From Paenibacillus cellulosilyticus (GTDB lineage: Bacteria > Bacillota > Bacilli > Paenibacillales > Paenibacillaceae), in contig NZ_QGTQ01000003.1 in NCBI RefSeq assembly GCF_003182255.1, forward strand, positions 275,207 through 339,206: 64,000 nucleotides of DNA, in the 5' to 3' direction. The notes beneath the pieces were generated by a model. It saw nothing but the letters and a program-made list of their open reading frames with translations. It made no database searches and was not told where the DNA came from. Of the stretch, positions 16,418-26,035 are shown one piece after another. The position numbers were made by a program, and so were the translations under genes. The first letter of the stretch is position 1; every line of letters starts with the position of its first letter.

Positions 16418-18532
16418 ATGGCGGATTCGCTCGTTATTGTCGAGTCGCCTGCCAAGGCGAAGACGATCGGCAAATATTTGGGCAGCAAATATATCGTGAA
16501 AGCGTCCATGGGGCATATTCGTGATTTGCCGAAAAGCCAAACTGGCGTGGAAGTCGAGAACGGCTTCCAACCAAAATATATAACGATTCGAGGTAAAGGT
16601 AACGTCCTGAAGGAATTGAAGGATGCAAGTAAAAAAGTAAAACATGTCTTTCTCGCAGCCGACCCCGATCGCGAAGGGGAAGCGATTGCTTGGCATCTCG
16701 CTCACTACTTAGAGTTAGATGAAGCAAAAAGCTGCCGTGTCGTTTTTAACGAAATTACGAAGCAGGCCGTGAAAGATGCGTTCAAGACACCAAGACCTAT
16801 TAATATGGACTTGGTTAATGCCCAGCAAGCGCGCCGCATCTTGGATCGACTGGTGGGTTATAAGATCAGCCCGCTGCTGTGGAAGAAGGTTAAGAAAGGC
16901 TTGTCCGCTGGCCGCGTACAATCGGTTACGGTGAAGCTCATTATCGATCGCGAGAACGAGATTGAAGCGTTCGTGCCAGAAGAGTATTGGACAATAACCG
17001 CGCGTTTGAACAAAAACGGTAACGCGTTCGAAGCGAAATTTTATTCGATCGCAGGAGAGAAGCGGGAACTCGGTAACGAAGCGGATATGCAGGCCGTGCT
17101 TGATGCGATGAATGGTGCTCCATTCACGGTCAGCGATGTTCGTGAGAAGGAACGTCTCCGCAATCCGGCACCGCCTTTCATTACAAGTTCACTTCAACAG
17201 GAAGCAGCAAGGAAACTTGGTTTCCGCGCATCGAAGACGATGTCCGTCGCTCAACAGCTGTATGAAGGTGTCGATCTTGGCAAAGAAGGTACGGTCGGTC
17301 TGATTACTTATATGCGTACAGACTCGACGCGTATCTCTCCGGTTGCACAGGAAGAAGCAAAAGGTTTTATTGAGAATAAATATGGGCCGTCTTATTTTCC
17401 GGAAGAGCCGCGTATTTATTTGAAGAAGAACAGCAATGCGCAGGATGCGCACGAAGCGATTCGTCCGACATCGGTGCTTCGCGAGCCGGATCAAATGAAG
17501 GAATTCCTGACCCGCGATCAGCTTCGCCTATACAAGCTTGTATGGGAGCGTTTCGTTGCTAGTCAAATGTCATCTGCCGTGCTTGATACGATGACAGTTG
17601 ATCTTAATGCGAACGATACGGTATTCCGCGCGGTTGGTTCCAAGGTGAAATTCGCCGGCTTTATGAAGGTTTATGTCGAAGGCAATGATGACGGCACGAC
17701 GAACGACGATGATAAGTTCCTGCCGGCACTTGCAGCAGGCGATCTCATTACGACGGATTCGATCGAGCCGAAGCAGCACTTTACACAACCGCCACCGCGC
17801 TATACGGAGGCACGTCTGGTTAAGACGCTCGAGGAGCTGGGCATTGGTCGTCCAAGTACGTATGCGCCAACGCTGGAGACCGTTCAGAAGCGTGGATACG
17901 TTGCGATCGAAGAGAAGAAATTTATTCCAACGGAGCTGGGCGGGCTTGTAAGCCAGCTGATGGAAGAGTTTTTCCCCGAGATTCTCGATGTAGAGTTCAC
18001 TGCACAAATGGAAGACGAGCTCGATCACGTTGAAGAAGGTACAGAGAACTGGGTAAAGGTGCTGTCCGAGTTCTACGAATCGTTCGAGAAGCGGCTTGAA
18101 TTTGCTGAGAACGAAATGAAGGAAGTTGAGCTTCAGGACGAAGTGTCTGACGAGTTGTGTGAAAAGTGTGGCAAACCAATGGTTTACAAAATGGGCCGGT
18201 TCGGCAAGTTCCTTGCTTGCTCGGGATTCCCGGATTGCCGCAATACGAAGCCGATCGTTAAAGACATTGGCGTTGCGTGTCCGAAATGCGCCAAGGGCAG
18301 CATCATCGAGCGGCGCAGTAAGAAAGGCCGTGTATTCTACGGCTGCAACCTGTATCCGGAATGCGATTTCGTATCATGGGATAAGCCGGCAGGGGTACCT
18401 TGTCCATCCTGTGGAGGCTTGATGGTCGAGAAACGAAGCAAAGCAGGCGTTAAGCTGCAATGTACGGTTTGCGATCATAGCGAGCAGGTTGCAGAGGATA
18501 GTGAAGAGGATCACGAACAAGAACAGGCATAA
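16418..18532 (+). CDS. topA: DNA topoisomerase I
   Basis: Type IA topoisomerase that relaxes negative supercoils. 704 aa. TOPRIM domain with [15 protein letters not shown] (Glu9) and ADPDREGEA (82-88). The catalytic tyrosine is Tyr298 in [26 protein letters not shown] and [14 protein letters not shown] are typical of the toroid domains. The C-terminus has three four-cysteine zinc-finger-like repeats starting at CEKCG, CPKCA and CPSCG. The SD GGAGAGGAGG precedes ATG 16418. A weak terminator separates it from trmFO. Confidence 0.98.
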   Translation: MADSLVIVESPAKAKTIGKYLGSKYIVKASMGHIRDLPKSQTGVEVENGFQPKYITIRGKGNVLKELKDASKKVKHVFLAADPDREGEAIAWHLAHYLELDEAKSCRVVFNEITKQAVKDAFKTPRPINMDLVNAQQARRILDRLVGYKISPLLWKKVKKGLSAGRVQSVTVKLIIDRENEIEAFVPEEYWTITARLNKNGNAFEAKFYSIAGEKRELGNEADMQAVLDAMNGAPFTVSDVREKERLRNPAPPFITSSLQQEAARKLGFRASKTMSVAQQLYEGVDLGKEGTVGLITYMRTDSTRISPVAQEEAKGFIENKYGPSYFPEEPRIYLKKNSNAQDAHEAIRPTSVLREPDQMKEFLTRDQLRLYKLVWERFVASQMSSAVLDTMTVDLNANDTVFRAVGSKVKFAGFMKVYVEGNDDGTTNDDDKFLPALAAGDLITTDSIEPKQHFTQPPPRYTEARLVKTLEELGIGRPSTYAPTLETVQKRGYVAIEEKKFIPTELGGLVSQLMEEFFPEILDVEFTAQMEDELDHVEEGTENWVKVLSEFYESFEKRLEFAENEMKEVELQDEVSDELCEKCGKPMVYKMGRFGKFLACSGFPDCRNTKPIVKDIGVACPKCAKGSIIERRSKKGRVFYGCNLYPECDFVSWDKPAGVPCPSCGGLMVEKRSKAGVKLQCTVCDHSEQVAEDSEEDHEQEQA

Positions 18533-18560
18533 CGCCTGTACGTATGCATCATTACAACGT

Positions 18561-18592
18561 GCTGTCCGTCTATTAGAGACGGCAGCCGTTTT
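18561..18592 (+). terminator. probable terminator after topA
   Basis: GCTG and CCGTCT (18561-18571, one bulged T) pair with AGACGG and CAGC (18577-18586), followed by CGTTTT. Moderate strength; some read-through into trmFO is likely. Confidence 0.55.
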
Positions 18593-18616
18593 CATTCCGA
18601 AAGGTAGGTTTGCACA

Positions 18617-19936
18617 TTGTCTTCTTTTCCTAAAGTAACGGTCGTCGGCGCCGGTCTCGCTGGCAGTGAGGCTGCTTGGCAAATCGCGTCGCAAGGCGTA
18701 CCCGTTACCTTATACGAGATGCGTCCAGTCACACGAACACCAGCACATCATACCGATAAATTCGCTGAGCTCGTCTGCAGTAATAGCTTGCGGGCCAATG
18801 GACTAACGAATGCAGTAGGTGTATTAAAGGAAGAAATGCGTCAGATCGGTTCGCTTATTCTAAGCAGTGCCGACCGTAACGCGGTACCAGCAGGCGGCGC
18901 ATTGGCTGTTGACCGCGATGGCTTCTCCGGTGATGTAACGAACTCGCTTCGCGAGCATCCGCTCATCGAGGTTCGCAACGAGGAGCTTACGTCGATTCCT
19001 GAGGATGGCATCGTCGTTATTGCGACAGGCCCGCTGACGGCGCCTTCGCTTTCTCAGAGCATTCAAGGGCTGCTAGGCGAGGAGTACTTCTACTTCTATG
19101 ATGCAGCTGCACCAATTATCGAGAAGGATTCCATCGATATGAGCAAGGTTTACCTTGCTTCCCGTTACGATAAAGGCGAAGCTGCTTACTTGAACTGCCC
19201 GATGACAGAGGAAGAGTTCAATACGTTCCATGATGCCCTTATTACAGCTGAGAAAGCAGAACTCAAAGAATTCGAGAAAGAAGTATACTTCGAAGGGTGC
19301 ATGCCGATCGAAGTTATGGCTTCACGCGGCAAGCAAACCGTATTGTTCGGACCTATGAAGCCGGTTGGCCTAATTAATCCGCATACGGGCAAGCTGCCAT
19401 ATGCCGTTATCCAGCTGCGTCAGGACAACGCTGCAGGGACGTTATACAACATGGTTGGCTTCCAGACTCATTTGAAGTGGGGCGAACAGAAACGCGTCTT
19501 CTCGCTGATTCCAGGGCTTGAGAATGCAGAATTCGTTCGTTATGGCGTTATGCACCGCAATACATTCATCAACTCGCCAAGCTTGCTGAATGCGACATAT
19601 CAGTTCAAAGGCCGTGACAACCTGTTCTTCGCTGGTCAGATGACAGGCGTTGAAGGTTATGTTGAGTCGGCAGCTTCTGGCTTGATTGCCGGCCTTAACG
19701 CTGGTCGTGTTGCACGTGGTCTTGAGCCGCTTGTACTGCCGGCGGATACGACGCTTGGCAGCATGGCGCAGTACATCACGACAGCTGATTTCAAACACTT
19801 CCAGCCAATGAACGCAAACTTCGGGTTGTTCCCACCGCTGGAGAAACGAATGAAAAGCAAACGGGATAAGAATGATGCAATTGCAAATCGTGCACTAGCA
19901 TCGATCGAGCAATTCAAGCGCGAGCATCTGAGCTAA
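18617..19936 (+). CDS. trmFO: FADH2- and folate-dependent tRNA (uracil-5-)-methyltransferase TrmFO
   Basis: Makes m5U54 (T54) in tRNA using methylene-THF instead of SAM. 439 aa with a TTG start at 18617 (SD AAGGTAGG, 8 nt spacing). The FAD-binding motif [16 protein letters not shown] starts the protein. Also seen are [45 protein letters not shown] and [19 protein letters not shown]. Formerly called gid. In B. subtilis xerC (codV) follows; here it does not. Confidence 0.97.
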   Translation: MSSFPKVTVVGAGLAGSEAAWQIASQGVPVTLYEMRPVTRTPAHHTDKFAELVCSNSLRANGLTNAVGVLKEEMRQIGSLILSSADRNAVPAGGALAVDRDGFSGDVTNSLREHPLIEVRNEELTSIPEDGIVVIATGPLTAPSLSQSIQGLLGEEYFYFYDAAAPIIEKDSIDMSKVYLASRYDKGEAAYLNCPMTEEEFNTFHDALITAEKAELKEFEKEVYFEGCMPIEVMASRGKQTVLFGPMKPVGLINPHTGKLPYAVIQLRQDNAAGTLYNMVGFQTHLKWGEQKRVFSLIPGLENAEFVRYGVMHRNTFINSPSLLNATYQFKGRDNLFFAGQMTGVEGYVESAASGLIAGLNAGRVARGLEPLVLPADTTLGSMAQYITTADFKHFQPMNANFGLFPPLEKRMKSKRDKNDAIANRALASIEQFKREHLS

Positions 19937-19989
19937 TAAATTTTTGCTATTTTCTGAATCTCGCATATCATTTCGAATTAGGTTTTCAA

Positions 19990-20154
19990 CAACCCGATCC
20001 TACACGATCGGGTTGTGCTGAAGACGAAGCTTATGCTTTCGAAGTAGGTTATTGCAATTGATTTCTGCGAATCAACAAAAGCAATAACCGGCTTATGCTT
20101 ACGATGCTGGTTTTCTAAGATCAATCATCACAGATGATTGGTTGCTCAGAAAAC
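19990..20154 (+). promoter_or_regulatory. three consecutive hairpins between trmFO and hslV
   Basis: The 235 bp gap holds three strong stems. CAACCCGATC/GATCGGGTTG is at 19990-20015. GGTTATTGC/GCAATAACC is at 20047-20089, with an inner TTGATT/AATCAA. GTTTTCT/AGAAAAC is at 20110-20154, with an inner CAATCATC/GATGATTG. The last ends 2 bp before the hslV SD. GCTTATGCTT is repeated at 20029-20038 and 20091-20100, each after one of the first two hairpins. None has a clear T-tract, so this looks more like a structured leader or small RNA than a terminator set. Confidence 0.6.
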
Positions 20155-20171
20155 TTAAAGGAGGTCCATTC

Positions 20172-20714
20172 ATGGAGATGCAATTTCATGCGACGACCAT
20201 ATGTGCGGTGCGGCATAATGGCCAAGGCGCTATAGCAGGCGACGGACAAGTGACGTTCGGTAACAGCATGGTGATGAAGAGCACCGCGAAGAAGGTGCGC
20301 AGGCTGTATCGTGGGCAAGTCGTAGCTGGGTTCGCTGGCTCGGTTGCTGATGCGATTACACTGTTCGAGAAGTTTGAAGGCAAGCTGGAGGAGCATCACG
20401 GCAACCTGCAGCGTGCAGCTGTAGAGCTGGCCAAGGAATGGCGCTCCGACCGAGTGCTTAGACGATTGGAAGCTATGATGATCGTCATGGATGCAACTGG
20501 ACTCCTTCTCATTTCGGGAAATGGTGAAATTATCGAGCCAGACGACGGAATTCTCGCAATCGGTTCCGGTGGCAGCTTTGCACTTGCCGCAGCAAGAGTA
20601 TTGAAGCAGCATGCGACGCATATGGAAGCAAAGGATATGGCAAGGGCTGCGCTGGAGACAGCGGCAGACATTTGTGTATTTACAAACCGTAATATTATCG
20701 TAGAGCAAGTGTAA
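20172..20714 (+). CDS. hslV: HslV (ClpQ/CodW) protease subunit
   Basis: Proteasome-like dodecameric peptidase that works with the HslU ATPase. ATG 20172 is chosen because AAAGGAGG (20157-20164) lies 7 nt upstream. 180 aa. The core begins [29 protein letters not shown] aligns with the N-terminal catalytic threonine region of E. coli HslV, so a short propeptide (MEMQFHA) may be removed. The second residue is Glu, not the Ser of B. subtilis Cod[14 protein letters not shown] is also typical. hslU follows after 56 bp. Confidence 0.95.
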   Translation: MEMQFHATTICAVRHNGQGAIAGDGQVTFGNSMVMKSTAKKVRRLYRGQVVAGFAGSVADAITLFEKFEGKLEEHHGNLQRAAVELAKEWRSDRVLRRLEAMMIVMDATGLLLISGNGEIIEPDDGILAIGSGGSFALAAARVLKQHATHMEAKDMARAALETAADICVFTNRNIIVEQV

Positions 20715-20770
20715 CCGTCCTATCGTAATGAGCGTGTATATCATTCAATAACCGGCGGAGGGATGTTAAT

Positions 20771-22171
20771 ATGGGCAACGAGTCATTGACACCAAGACAA
20801 ATTGTCGCGGAACTGGATAAGTACATTGTCGGCCAGAAGCAAGCCAAACGTTCCGTTGCGATCGCTTTACGGAACCGTTATCGGAGAAGCAGACTCGCTG
20901 AAGAACTGCGCGATGAGATTGCACCGAAGAACATTCTCATGATCGGACCGACTGGTGTCGGTAAAACCGAGATCGCCCGCCGTCTCGCGAAGCTTGTGCA
21001 AGCTCCTTTTGTCAAAGTAGAAGCTACGAAATTTACAGAAGTCGGTTACGTAGGTCGTGACGTGGAGTCGATGGTACGTGACCTTGTAGAGACTGCGATC
21101 CGTATTGTGAAGGCAGAACGGACTGAGGCCGTGAAAGATCGTGCAGAGGTGCTCGCGAACGAGCGTATTATTTCGTTGCTGGTTCCATCGCCGAAGAGCG
21201 CTAAACCGCAAAAGAATCCGTTTGAAATGCTATTTGGCGGTCAACAATCAAAAGAAGAAGACGACGAGCCCGTGCATGATGCTCCGACGGCAGAACAGCG
21301 TAAAGCGATCAAGGAAAAGCTGGCTGCTGGTCTGCTTGAGAATGAGCTTATTGAAATCGAAGTTGAAGACAATTCGCCCAATATGCTCGATATGCTGTCG
21401 GGTCAGAATGGCGAAGGTATGGGTGGCATGAACATGCAGGAGCTGTTCGGCCAATTTATGCCGAAGCGTTCGAAAAAGCGTAAGCTTCGGATTAAGGAAG
21501 CGCGCAAAGCGCTGACGCAAGAAGAAGCGAACAAGCTGATCGACATGGATGACGTTATTTCGGAATCCGTTACTCGCGCAGAGCAATCTGGCATTATTTT
21601 CATAGATGAAATTGACAAAATTGCAAGTCCGTCAAGAGGCGCAGGTCCTGATGTTTCCCGTGAAGGGGTTCAGCGCGATATTCTTCCTATCGTTGAAGGC
21701 TCTACCGTCATGACCAAATATGGTCCGGTCAAAACGGATTATGTTCTGTTCGTGGCAGCAGGTGCATTCCATGTTGCGAAGCCGTCGGATCTCATTCCCG
21801 AGCTGCAAGGTCGTTTCCCGATTCGTGTTGAATTGACTTCCTTGAGTTTGGATGACTTCGTCAATATATTGAAGGAACCGAAGAATGCGCTCATCAAGCA
21901 GTATGCTGCGTTGCTTGAAACAGAAGGTATTGCGATCGAATTCTCTGATGAAGCGATTCGTGAGCTTGCCTCGATTGCAGCAGATGTGAACAAAAACACC
22001 GAGAATATCGGTGCAAGACGTCTCCATACCATTCTAGAAAAGCTGCTTGAGGATCTTTCGTTTGAAGCGCCAGAGCTTCAATTGGAGCAGATTACGATCA
22101 CCCCTGAATATGTAAGGGAGAAACTGGGCAGCATCGCGCAAAACCGCGATTTGAGCCAGTATATTTTGTAG
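20771..22171 (+). CDS. hslU: HslU (ClpY/CodX) ATPase subunit
   Basis: AAA+ unfoldase that feeds substrates into HslV. 466 aa. [22 protein letters not shown] opens the protein, Walker A is GPTGVGKT at 59-66, and the [16 protein letters not shown] motif follows. A variable I-domain spans about 130-240, with a Met/Gly-rich stretch. Walker B is [12 protein letters not shown], then [25 protein letters not shown] and a C-terminal DLSQYIL that docks in HslV pockets. The SD CGGAGGGATG precedes the ATG. codY follows after 27 bp. Confidence 0.98.
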   Translation: MGNESLTPRQIVAELDKYIVGQKQAKRSVAIALRNRYRRSRLAEELRDEIAPKNILMIGPTGVGKTEIARRLAKLVQAPFVKVEATKFTEVGYVGRDVESMVRDLVETAIRIVKAERTEAVKDRAEVLANERIISLLVPSPKSAKPQKNPFEMLFGGQQSKEEDDEPVHDAPTAEQRKAIKEKLAAGLLENELIEIEVEDNSPNMLDMLSGQNGEGMGGMNMQELFGQFMPKRSKKRKLRIKEARKALTQEEANKLIDMDDVISESVTRAEQSGIIFIDEIDKIASPSRGAGPDVSREGVQRDILPIVEGSTVMTKYGPVKTDYVLFVAAGAFHVAKPSDLIPELQGRFPIRVELTSLSLDDFVNILKEPKNALIKQYAALLETEGIAIEFSDEAIRELASIAADVNKNTENIGARRLHTILEKLLEDLSFEAPELQLEQITITPEYVREKLGSIAQNRDLSQYIL

Positions 22172-22198
22172 CGGCTGTTTGTTCGGGAGGATACAACA

Positions 22199-22969
22199 AT
22201 GACTCTTCTGTCAAAAACAAGAACGTTGAATAGGCTGCTCCAGCGGGCAGCCGGCAAGGCACTCAATTTCCGCGAAATGGCGGAGGTGCTGAGCGCAACG
22301 ATGCAAGGCAATGTATTCGTTGTAAGTCGTAAGGGAAAAATTCTTGGCTGCGCGGCCATTGGCGCTTATGAACACGATCATATGCGTATGATGTCGATGA
22401 GTGAACTTCGTTTCTCGAACGAGAGCAATGAACGTTTTCTGCATCTGCAGGAGACGGTAACAAACGCAGATCCAGATCCTGGTGTCGTTGAGGTATTCCC
22501 GCTGTTGTCCGGACAGCGTACGATGACTGTGGTGCCGATTATCGGTGGTGGTGATCGGCTTGGCACACTTGTACTAACGCGTGACGCAGAAATGTTCGGA
22601 GACGAGGATTTAATTCTGGCCGAGTACGGGTCAACGATTGTCGGAATGGAAATTTTACGTGAGCGAGCCGAAGAAGTCGAACTGGAAGCGAGAAGTCGTG
22701 CAGTTGTTGCAGTGGCTGTTGGCTCACTTTCATTCAGCGAGATGGAGGCGGTCGAGCATATTTTCGAGGAGCTAGAGGGGAAAGAAGGACTACTCGTCGC
22801 TTCGAAAATTGCAGATCGTGTCGGCATCACACGTTCAGTTATTGTAAATGCTCTTCGCAAGCTTGAAAGCGCTGGCGTGATAGAGACGCGGTCCCTGGGG
22901 ATGAAAGGAACATATATCAAAATTTTGAATCCCCAGTTGCTGGTAGAACTAGATAAAATGAAGGCTTAA
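22199..22969 (+). CDS. codY: GTP/branched-chain amino acid-sensing repressor CodY
   Basis: Global regulator that represses stationary-phase, amino-acid and motility genes when GTP and BCAA are high. 256 aa, near the 259 of B. subtilis. [15 protein letters not shown] opens the N-terminal GAF domain that binds isoleucine/valine. The C-terminal winged HTH is the conserved [32 protein letters not shown]. The SD GGGAGGA precedes ATG 22199. It is last in the hslVU-codY cluster, with a terminator after it, and lies directly before the fla/che operon it is known to repress in B. subtilis. Confidence 0.98.
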   Translation: MTLLSKTRTLNRLLQRAAGKALNFREMAEVLSATMQGNVFVVSRKGKILGCAAIGAYEHDHMRMMSMSELRFSNESNERFLHLQETVTNADPDPGVVEVFPLLSGQRTMTVVPIIGGGDRLGTLVLTRDAEMFGDEDLILAEYGSTIVGMEILRERAEEVELEARSRAVVAVAVGSLSFSEMEAVEHIFEELEGKEGLLVASKIADRVGITRSVIVNALRKLESAGVIETRSLGMKGTYIKILNPQLLVELDKMKA

Positions 22970-22993
22970 ATGAATAAATAAGGCGTTAGTATG

Positions 22994-23033
22994 AAAGCCC
23001 TGTCTTTGGAACTCAAAAGATAGGGCTTTTTTC
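22994..23033 (+). terminator. intrinsic terminator after codY
   Basis: AAAGCCCTGTCTTT pairs with AAAGATAGGGCTTT (14 bp, one G-T) around an 8-9 nt loop, followed by a T run. Confidence 0.9.
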
Positions 23034-23051
23034 TTATTGTACATATTTAGG

Positions 23052-23066
23052 AATTTGTTGAAGATT
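23052..23066 (+). promoter_or_regulatory. CodY-box-like site upstream of flgB
   Basis: AATTTGTTGAAGATT matches the CodY consensus AATTTTCWGAAAATT at 12 of 15 positions. It lies 18 bp before a candidate promoter of the fla/che operon. CodY represses this operon in B. subtilis; binding here is inferred. Confidence 0.4.
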
Positions 23067-23083
23067 AATCATGTCGGCAAAAC

Positions 23084-23113
23084 TCGACAGATTACCATAT
23101 TATTTTTAATAAT
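23084..23113 (+). promoter_or_regulatory. candidate fla/che operon promoter
   Basis: TCGACA (23084-23089) is followed after 17 bp by TAATAA, or after 18 bp by AATAAT (23108-23113). It is the best SigA-like pair in the codY-flgB gap. Start mapping is needed to settle it. Confidence 0.4.
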
Positions 23114-23196
23114 TTGGTGTCGAAGAAAGAAGGAATACATCGCTTCAGGTTGAATAGTGTTAAGAGATCATGAACAAGAAAGCGGGGGAACAATCG

Positions 23197-23607
23197 GTGA
23201 AATTGTTAAGTGGCGCTGACTTTCGACGTTTGGAATCAGCGGTTCAGTCGGCTGAGCTGAGACAGCAGGTCATATCGGATAATGTCGCAAATGTCGACAC
23301 TCCGAATTTCAAGCGCTCCGAAGTATTGTTTGAGGATCTGCTGACAGAGGCAATGGGCACTAGTGAAGGTTCAATTTCGGGCTTCAGAACAAATGCCAAG
23401 CATATTCCAATAGGGCAATCGTCGGAAGTACCTGCTCCTATCGTCGTACAAGACGAGACCAGCTCGATAAACAATAACGGCAATAACGTTGATATTGATC
23501 GAGAGATGTCACTGCTAGCCAAGAACCAACTCGCGTACAATTTGTACATCCAGCAAGTGAACCATGATGTGTCGATGATGAAAACCGCAATCGATGGGAG
23601 GGTTTAA
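23197..23607 (+). CDS. flgB: flagellar proximal rod protein FlgB
   Basis: Rod component between MS ring and hook. The start GTG 23197 gives MKLLSGADFRRLE, aligned with known FlgB N-termini, and has GGGGGAA 6 nt upstream; the ATG at 23170 adds nine unrelated residues. 136 aa. The rod/hook family motif VISDNVANVDTPNFKR is clear, and the C-terminal amphipathic helix (YNLYIQQVNHDVSMMKTAI) fits. It is the first gene of the roughly 31 kb fla/che operon. Confidence 0.95.
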   Translation: MKLLSGADFRRLESAVQSAELRQQVISDNVANVDTPNFKRSEVLFEDLLTEAMGTSEGSISGFRTNAKHIPIGQSSEVPAPIVVQDETSSINNNGNNVDIDREMSLLAKNQLAYNLYIQQVNHDVSMMKTAIDGRV

Positions 23608-23611
23608 TTAG

Positions 23612-24085
23612 GTGAAGCTTAGCGGCGGTTTTGACGCGAATGCATCGGCATTGACAGCGCAGCGACTTCGGATGGATGTCATTTCATCCAACATTGCCAA
23701 TGCGGAAACGACTCGCGCCAAGTATGTAGATGGTAAATTTGTCCCTTATGCTCGTAAGATGGTTGTGATGGAGCCGACTAGTCCGAATTTCTCAGACATG
23801 CTGTCCAACCAGCTGAATGGAAGTGGTACAAGCAGCAGTACAGGCGGCACAGCATCCCCTGGTGTGAAAATAACCCAAATCGTTGAAGATCAAACACCTT
23901 TCAAACTTGTTTATAATCCTAGTCATCCAGATGCGGATGAAGATGGATACGTACAAATGCCAAACGTTGATATTGCAAAAGAAATGATCGATATGATTTC
24001 TGCTACTAGAGCTTATGAAGCGAACGTAACGGCATTGAACTCCAACAAAGCCATGTTTGCCAAAGCACTTGAAATCGGAAAGTAA
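23612..24085 (+). CDS. flgC: flagellar rod protein FlgC
   Basis: Proximal rod protein. 157 aa, GTG start 23612 with SD GGGAGGG. MDVISSNIANAETTRAKYVDG is the N-terminal motif and MPNVDIAKEMIDMISATRAYEANVTALNSNKAMF the C-terminal signature. A short Ser/Thr/Gly-rich insertion (about residues 70-83) makes it a little longer than the B. subtilis protein. It starts 4 bp after flgB. Confidence 0.97.
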   Translation: MKLSGGFDANASALTAQRLRMDVISSNIANAETTRAKYVDGKFVPYARKMVVMEPTSPNFSDMLSNQLNGSGTSSSTGGTASPGVKITQIVEDQTPFKLVYNPSHPDADEDGYVQMPNVDIAKEMIDMISATRAYEANVTALNSNKAMFAKALEIGK

Positions 24086-24105
24086 ACATGACGGAGGGAT
24101 AAACC

Positions 24106-24414
24106 TTGATTCAATCTTTAAAATCAATCCCAATTCAATCGATTCAAACAAGCAATGCACTTACTTCGAACGTTCAAGCTACGCCAGCTGAAGTAACTCA
24201 ATCATTCGGCGACTTCCTGCAGCAGGCTATCGAAGGGGTTAGCGCACAGGAGAAGGAAGCACAAGCGACAACTGTTAAGTTTATGGCAGGACAAGCTGAC
24301 GTATCGCAAGTTATGATCGCCTCGCAGCAAGCAGAATTAAGCCTTCAGCTCACTTCTCAAATTCGCAATCGCGTAGTTGAAGCTTATCAAGAGATTATGC
24401 GAACGCAATTATAG
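24106..24414 (+). CDS. fliE: MS ring-rod junction protein FliE
   Basis: Connects the MS ring to the rod and is among the first exported proteins. 102 aa with TTG start at 24106 (SD GGAGGGA at 24093-24099). FGDFLQQAIEGVSAQEKEA and the C-terminal VMIASQQAELSLQLTSQIRNRVVEAYQEIMRTQL are the FliE hallmarks. Confidence 0.96.
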   Translation: MIQSLKSIPIQSIQTSNALTSNVQATPAEVTQSFGDFLQQAIEGVSAQEKEAQATTVKFMAGQADVSQVMIASQQAELSLQLTSQIRNRVVEAYQEIMRTQL

Positions 24415-24455
24415 TTAGAGAAATGAGCGGGTACAGCAATGGGTGAGGTGACATT

Positions 24456-26024
24456 GTGAATGAGACATTCGCCCGGTATCGCGAAAGTATTTCGCGGTGG
24501 TGGGGACAGACAGGTAAGAAGCAGCGAATTTGGCTTGGCGCAACACTAGGACTAATTATCTTATCGATAATTTTATTAACTTACATATTCTCAAGAACAG
24601 AATACGAAGTTGCATTCACTAACTTGGATTCAACCGATTCTGCAGCAGTAATGAATTACTTAGATAGCAGCGGTATCGGTTATAAGCTGTCGAGTGACGG
24701 CAAGAGCATTTCAGTACCAAGTGCAGTATCATCGCGAGTTAAAATCGACGTCGGTTCGCAAGGGCTCGTCCGTAACGGATCGATCGGTTTCGAATCGTTC
24801 GCAGAAAGCTCCTCCGCTTGGGGAGAAACGCAAAATGTGTTCGATGTAAAATATCGCAACGCACTTAACGGAGAAGTTCAACAGCTTCTCAACAACATGA
24901 AAGGCGTTGAGTGGTCGAAAGTTCTCGTAACACTTCCGGAAGAAAGCGTATTTGCAAACGAGGATGGCGACAAAGCGATTGCATCGATCTCGATGAAGTT
25001 TGTAAGCGGCTATCGCCCGACGCAGAAAGAAATCGATGGATACTTCAACCTAGTAAAAACGGCCGTTCCGAAACTGGCCATTGAAGATATCACGATCGCA
25101 AGTCCAGAAGGACAACTTCTCTCTTCCGAACAAAGTGATGGCGTAACGAGCACAGATTCGGCTGATCAATTGTTCACGATTCAGCGCAAGTACGAAAGTG
25201 AATTAAAGAAGAACATTCAACAGTACTTGAGCACAATTATCGGTGAGGGTAATGTGGCGGTATACATTGCCAGCAGCCTGAACTTTGACAAGACGACTTC
25301 CGAACAAAACCTGCTTCAACCGCTTGAGAACAATAACAACAACGGTGCATTGATCAGCTCGCAAGATAATAACAAATCGTCAACGAACAGCGCTTCCGAT
25401 GCAGGCGGCGTTCCAGGAACAGGCGAAACGGATGTACCAGGTTATCAATCAACGGATTCGGGCAATGCTTCTTCCGAAGAATCGTCCAGTATTCGAAACT
25501 ACGAATACAGCCGGATCAAGAATATTGTTGAGTCCAGCCCGTTCATGATCAAAGACTTGACGATCAGTGTTGGTGTCAACTCGGCTGCTCTTAAAGACGA
25601 CGCTCAAACGCAAATTACGAACTACGTTAAACAAATTCTTCGCACGCAGCTGGCGCAATCGGGTCTCGATGTTTCGAGTGATGCTGTAGTAAGTCAGCGT
25701 GTGACGGTTATGGCGCAAGATTTTGTGATCGATGGCTCAGCTTCGCAATCGTCTAAACTTAGCACGGCATGGATTGCGGGTATCGGAGCTGCAGCAGTAG
25801 CGTTGATCGCGGGATTGGTATTCTTCGTAAGACGTAAACGTAAGCAAAATGAACAACTGATGACAGCGGCAGCAGCGGCTGAACCGGTTCGGGTCGAATA
25901 TCCGACGATTGATCTGGAAAATGTGACGAACGATCATCAGGTGAGGAAAAATCTTGAGACGCTGGCCAAGCGCAAGCCGGAAGAATTCGTCAATCTCCTT
26001 CGGACTTGGCTTGTAGATGAATAG
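24456..26024 (+). CDS. fliF: flagellar MS-ring protein FliF
   Basis: Membrane-embedded ring that starts basal body assembly. 522 aa, GTG start 24456 after GGGTGAGGTG. Membrane segments at about 25-45 and 437-457 flank the periplasmic-side ring domains. Conserved parts include FTNLDSTDSAAVMNYLDS, the RNALNGEVQQLL and EWSKVLVTLPEESVF region, and a Ser/Asn-rich variable loop at about 290-350. The C-terminal cytoplasmic tail (VRKNLETLAKRKPEEFVNLLRTWL) is the FliG-binding site. fliG follows directly. Confidence 0.97.
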   Translation: MNETFARYRESISRWWGQTGKKQRIWLGATLGLIILSIILLTYIFSRTEYEVAFTNLDSTDSAAVMNYLDSSGIGYKLSSDGKSISVPSAVSSRVKIDVGSQGLVRNGSIGFESFAESSSAWGETQNVFDVKYRNALNGEVQQLLNNMKGVEWSKVLVTLPEESVFANEDGDKAIASISMKFVSGYRPTQKEIDGYFNLVKTAVPKLAIEDITIASPEGQLLSSEQSDGVTSTDSADQLFTIQRKYESELKKNIQQYLSTIIGEGNVAVYIASSLNFDKTTSEQNLLQPLENNNNNGALISSQDNNKSSTNSASDAGGVPGTGETDVPGYQSTDSGNASSEESSSIRNYEYSRIKNIVESSPFMIKDLTISVGVNSAALKDDAQTQITNYVKQILRTQLAQSGLDVSSDAVVSQRVTVMAQDFVIDGSASQSSKLSTAWIAGIGAAAVALIAGLVFFVRRKRKQNEQLMTAAAAAEPVRVEYPTIDLENVTNDHQVRKNLETLAKRKPEEFVNLLRTWLVDE

Positions 26025-26035
26025 AGGTGGTCGGC

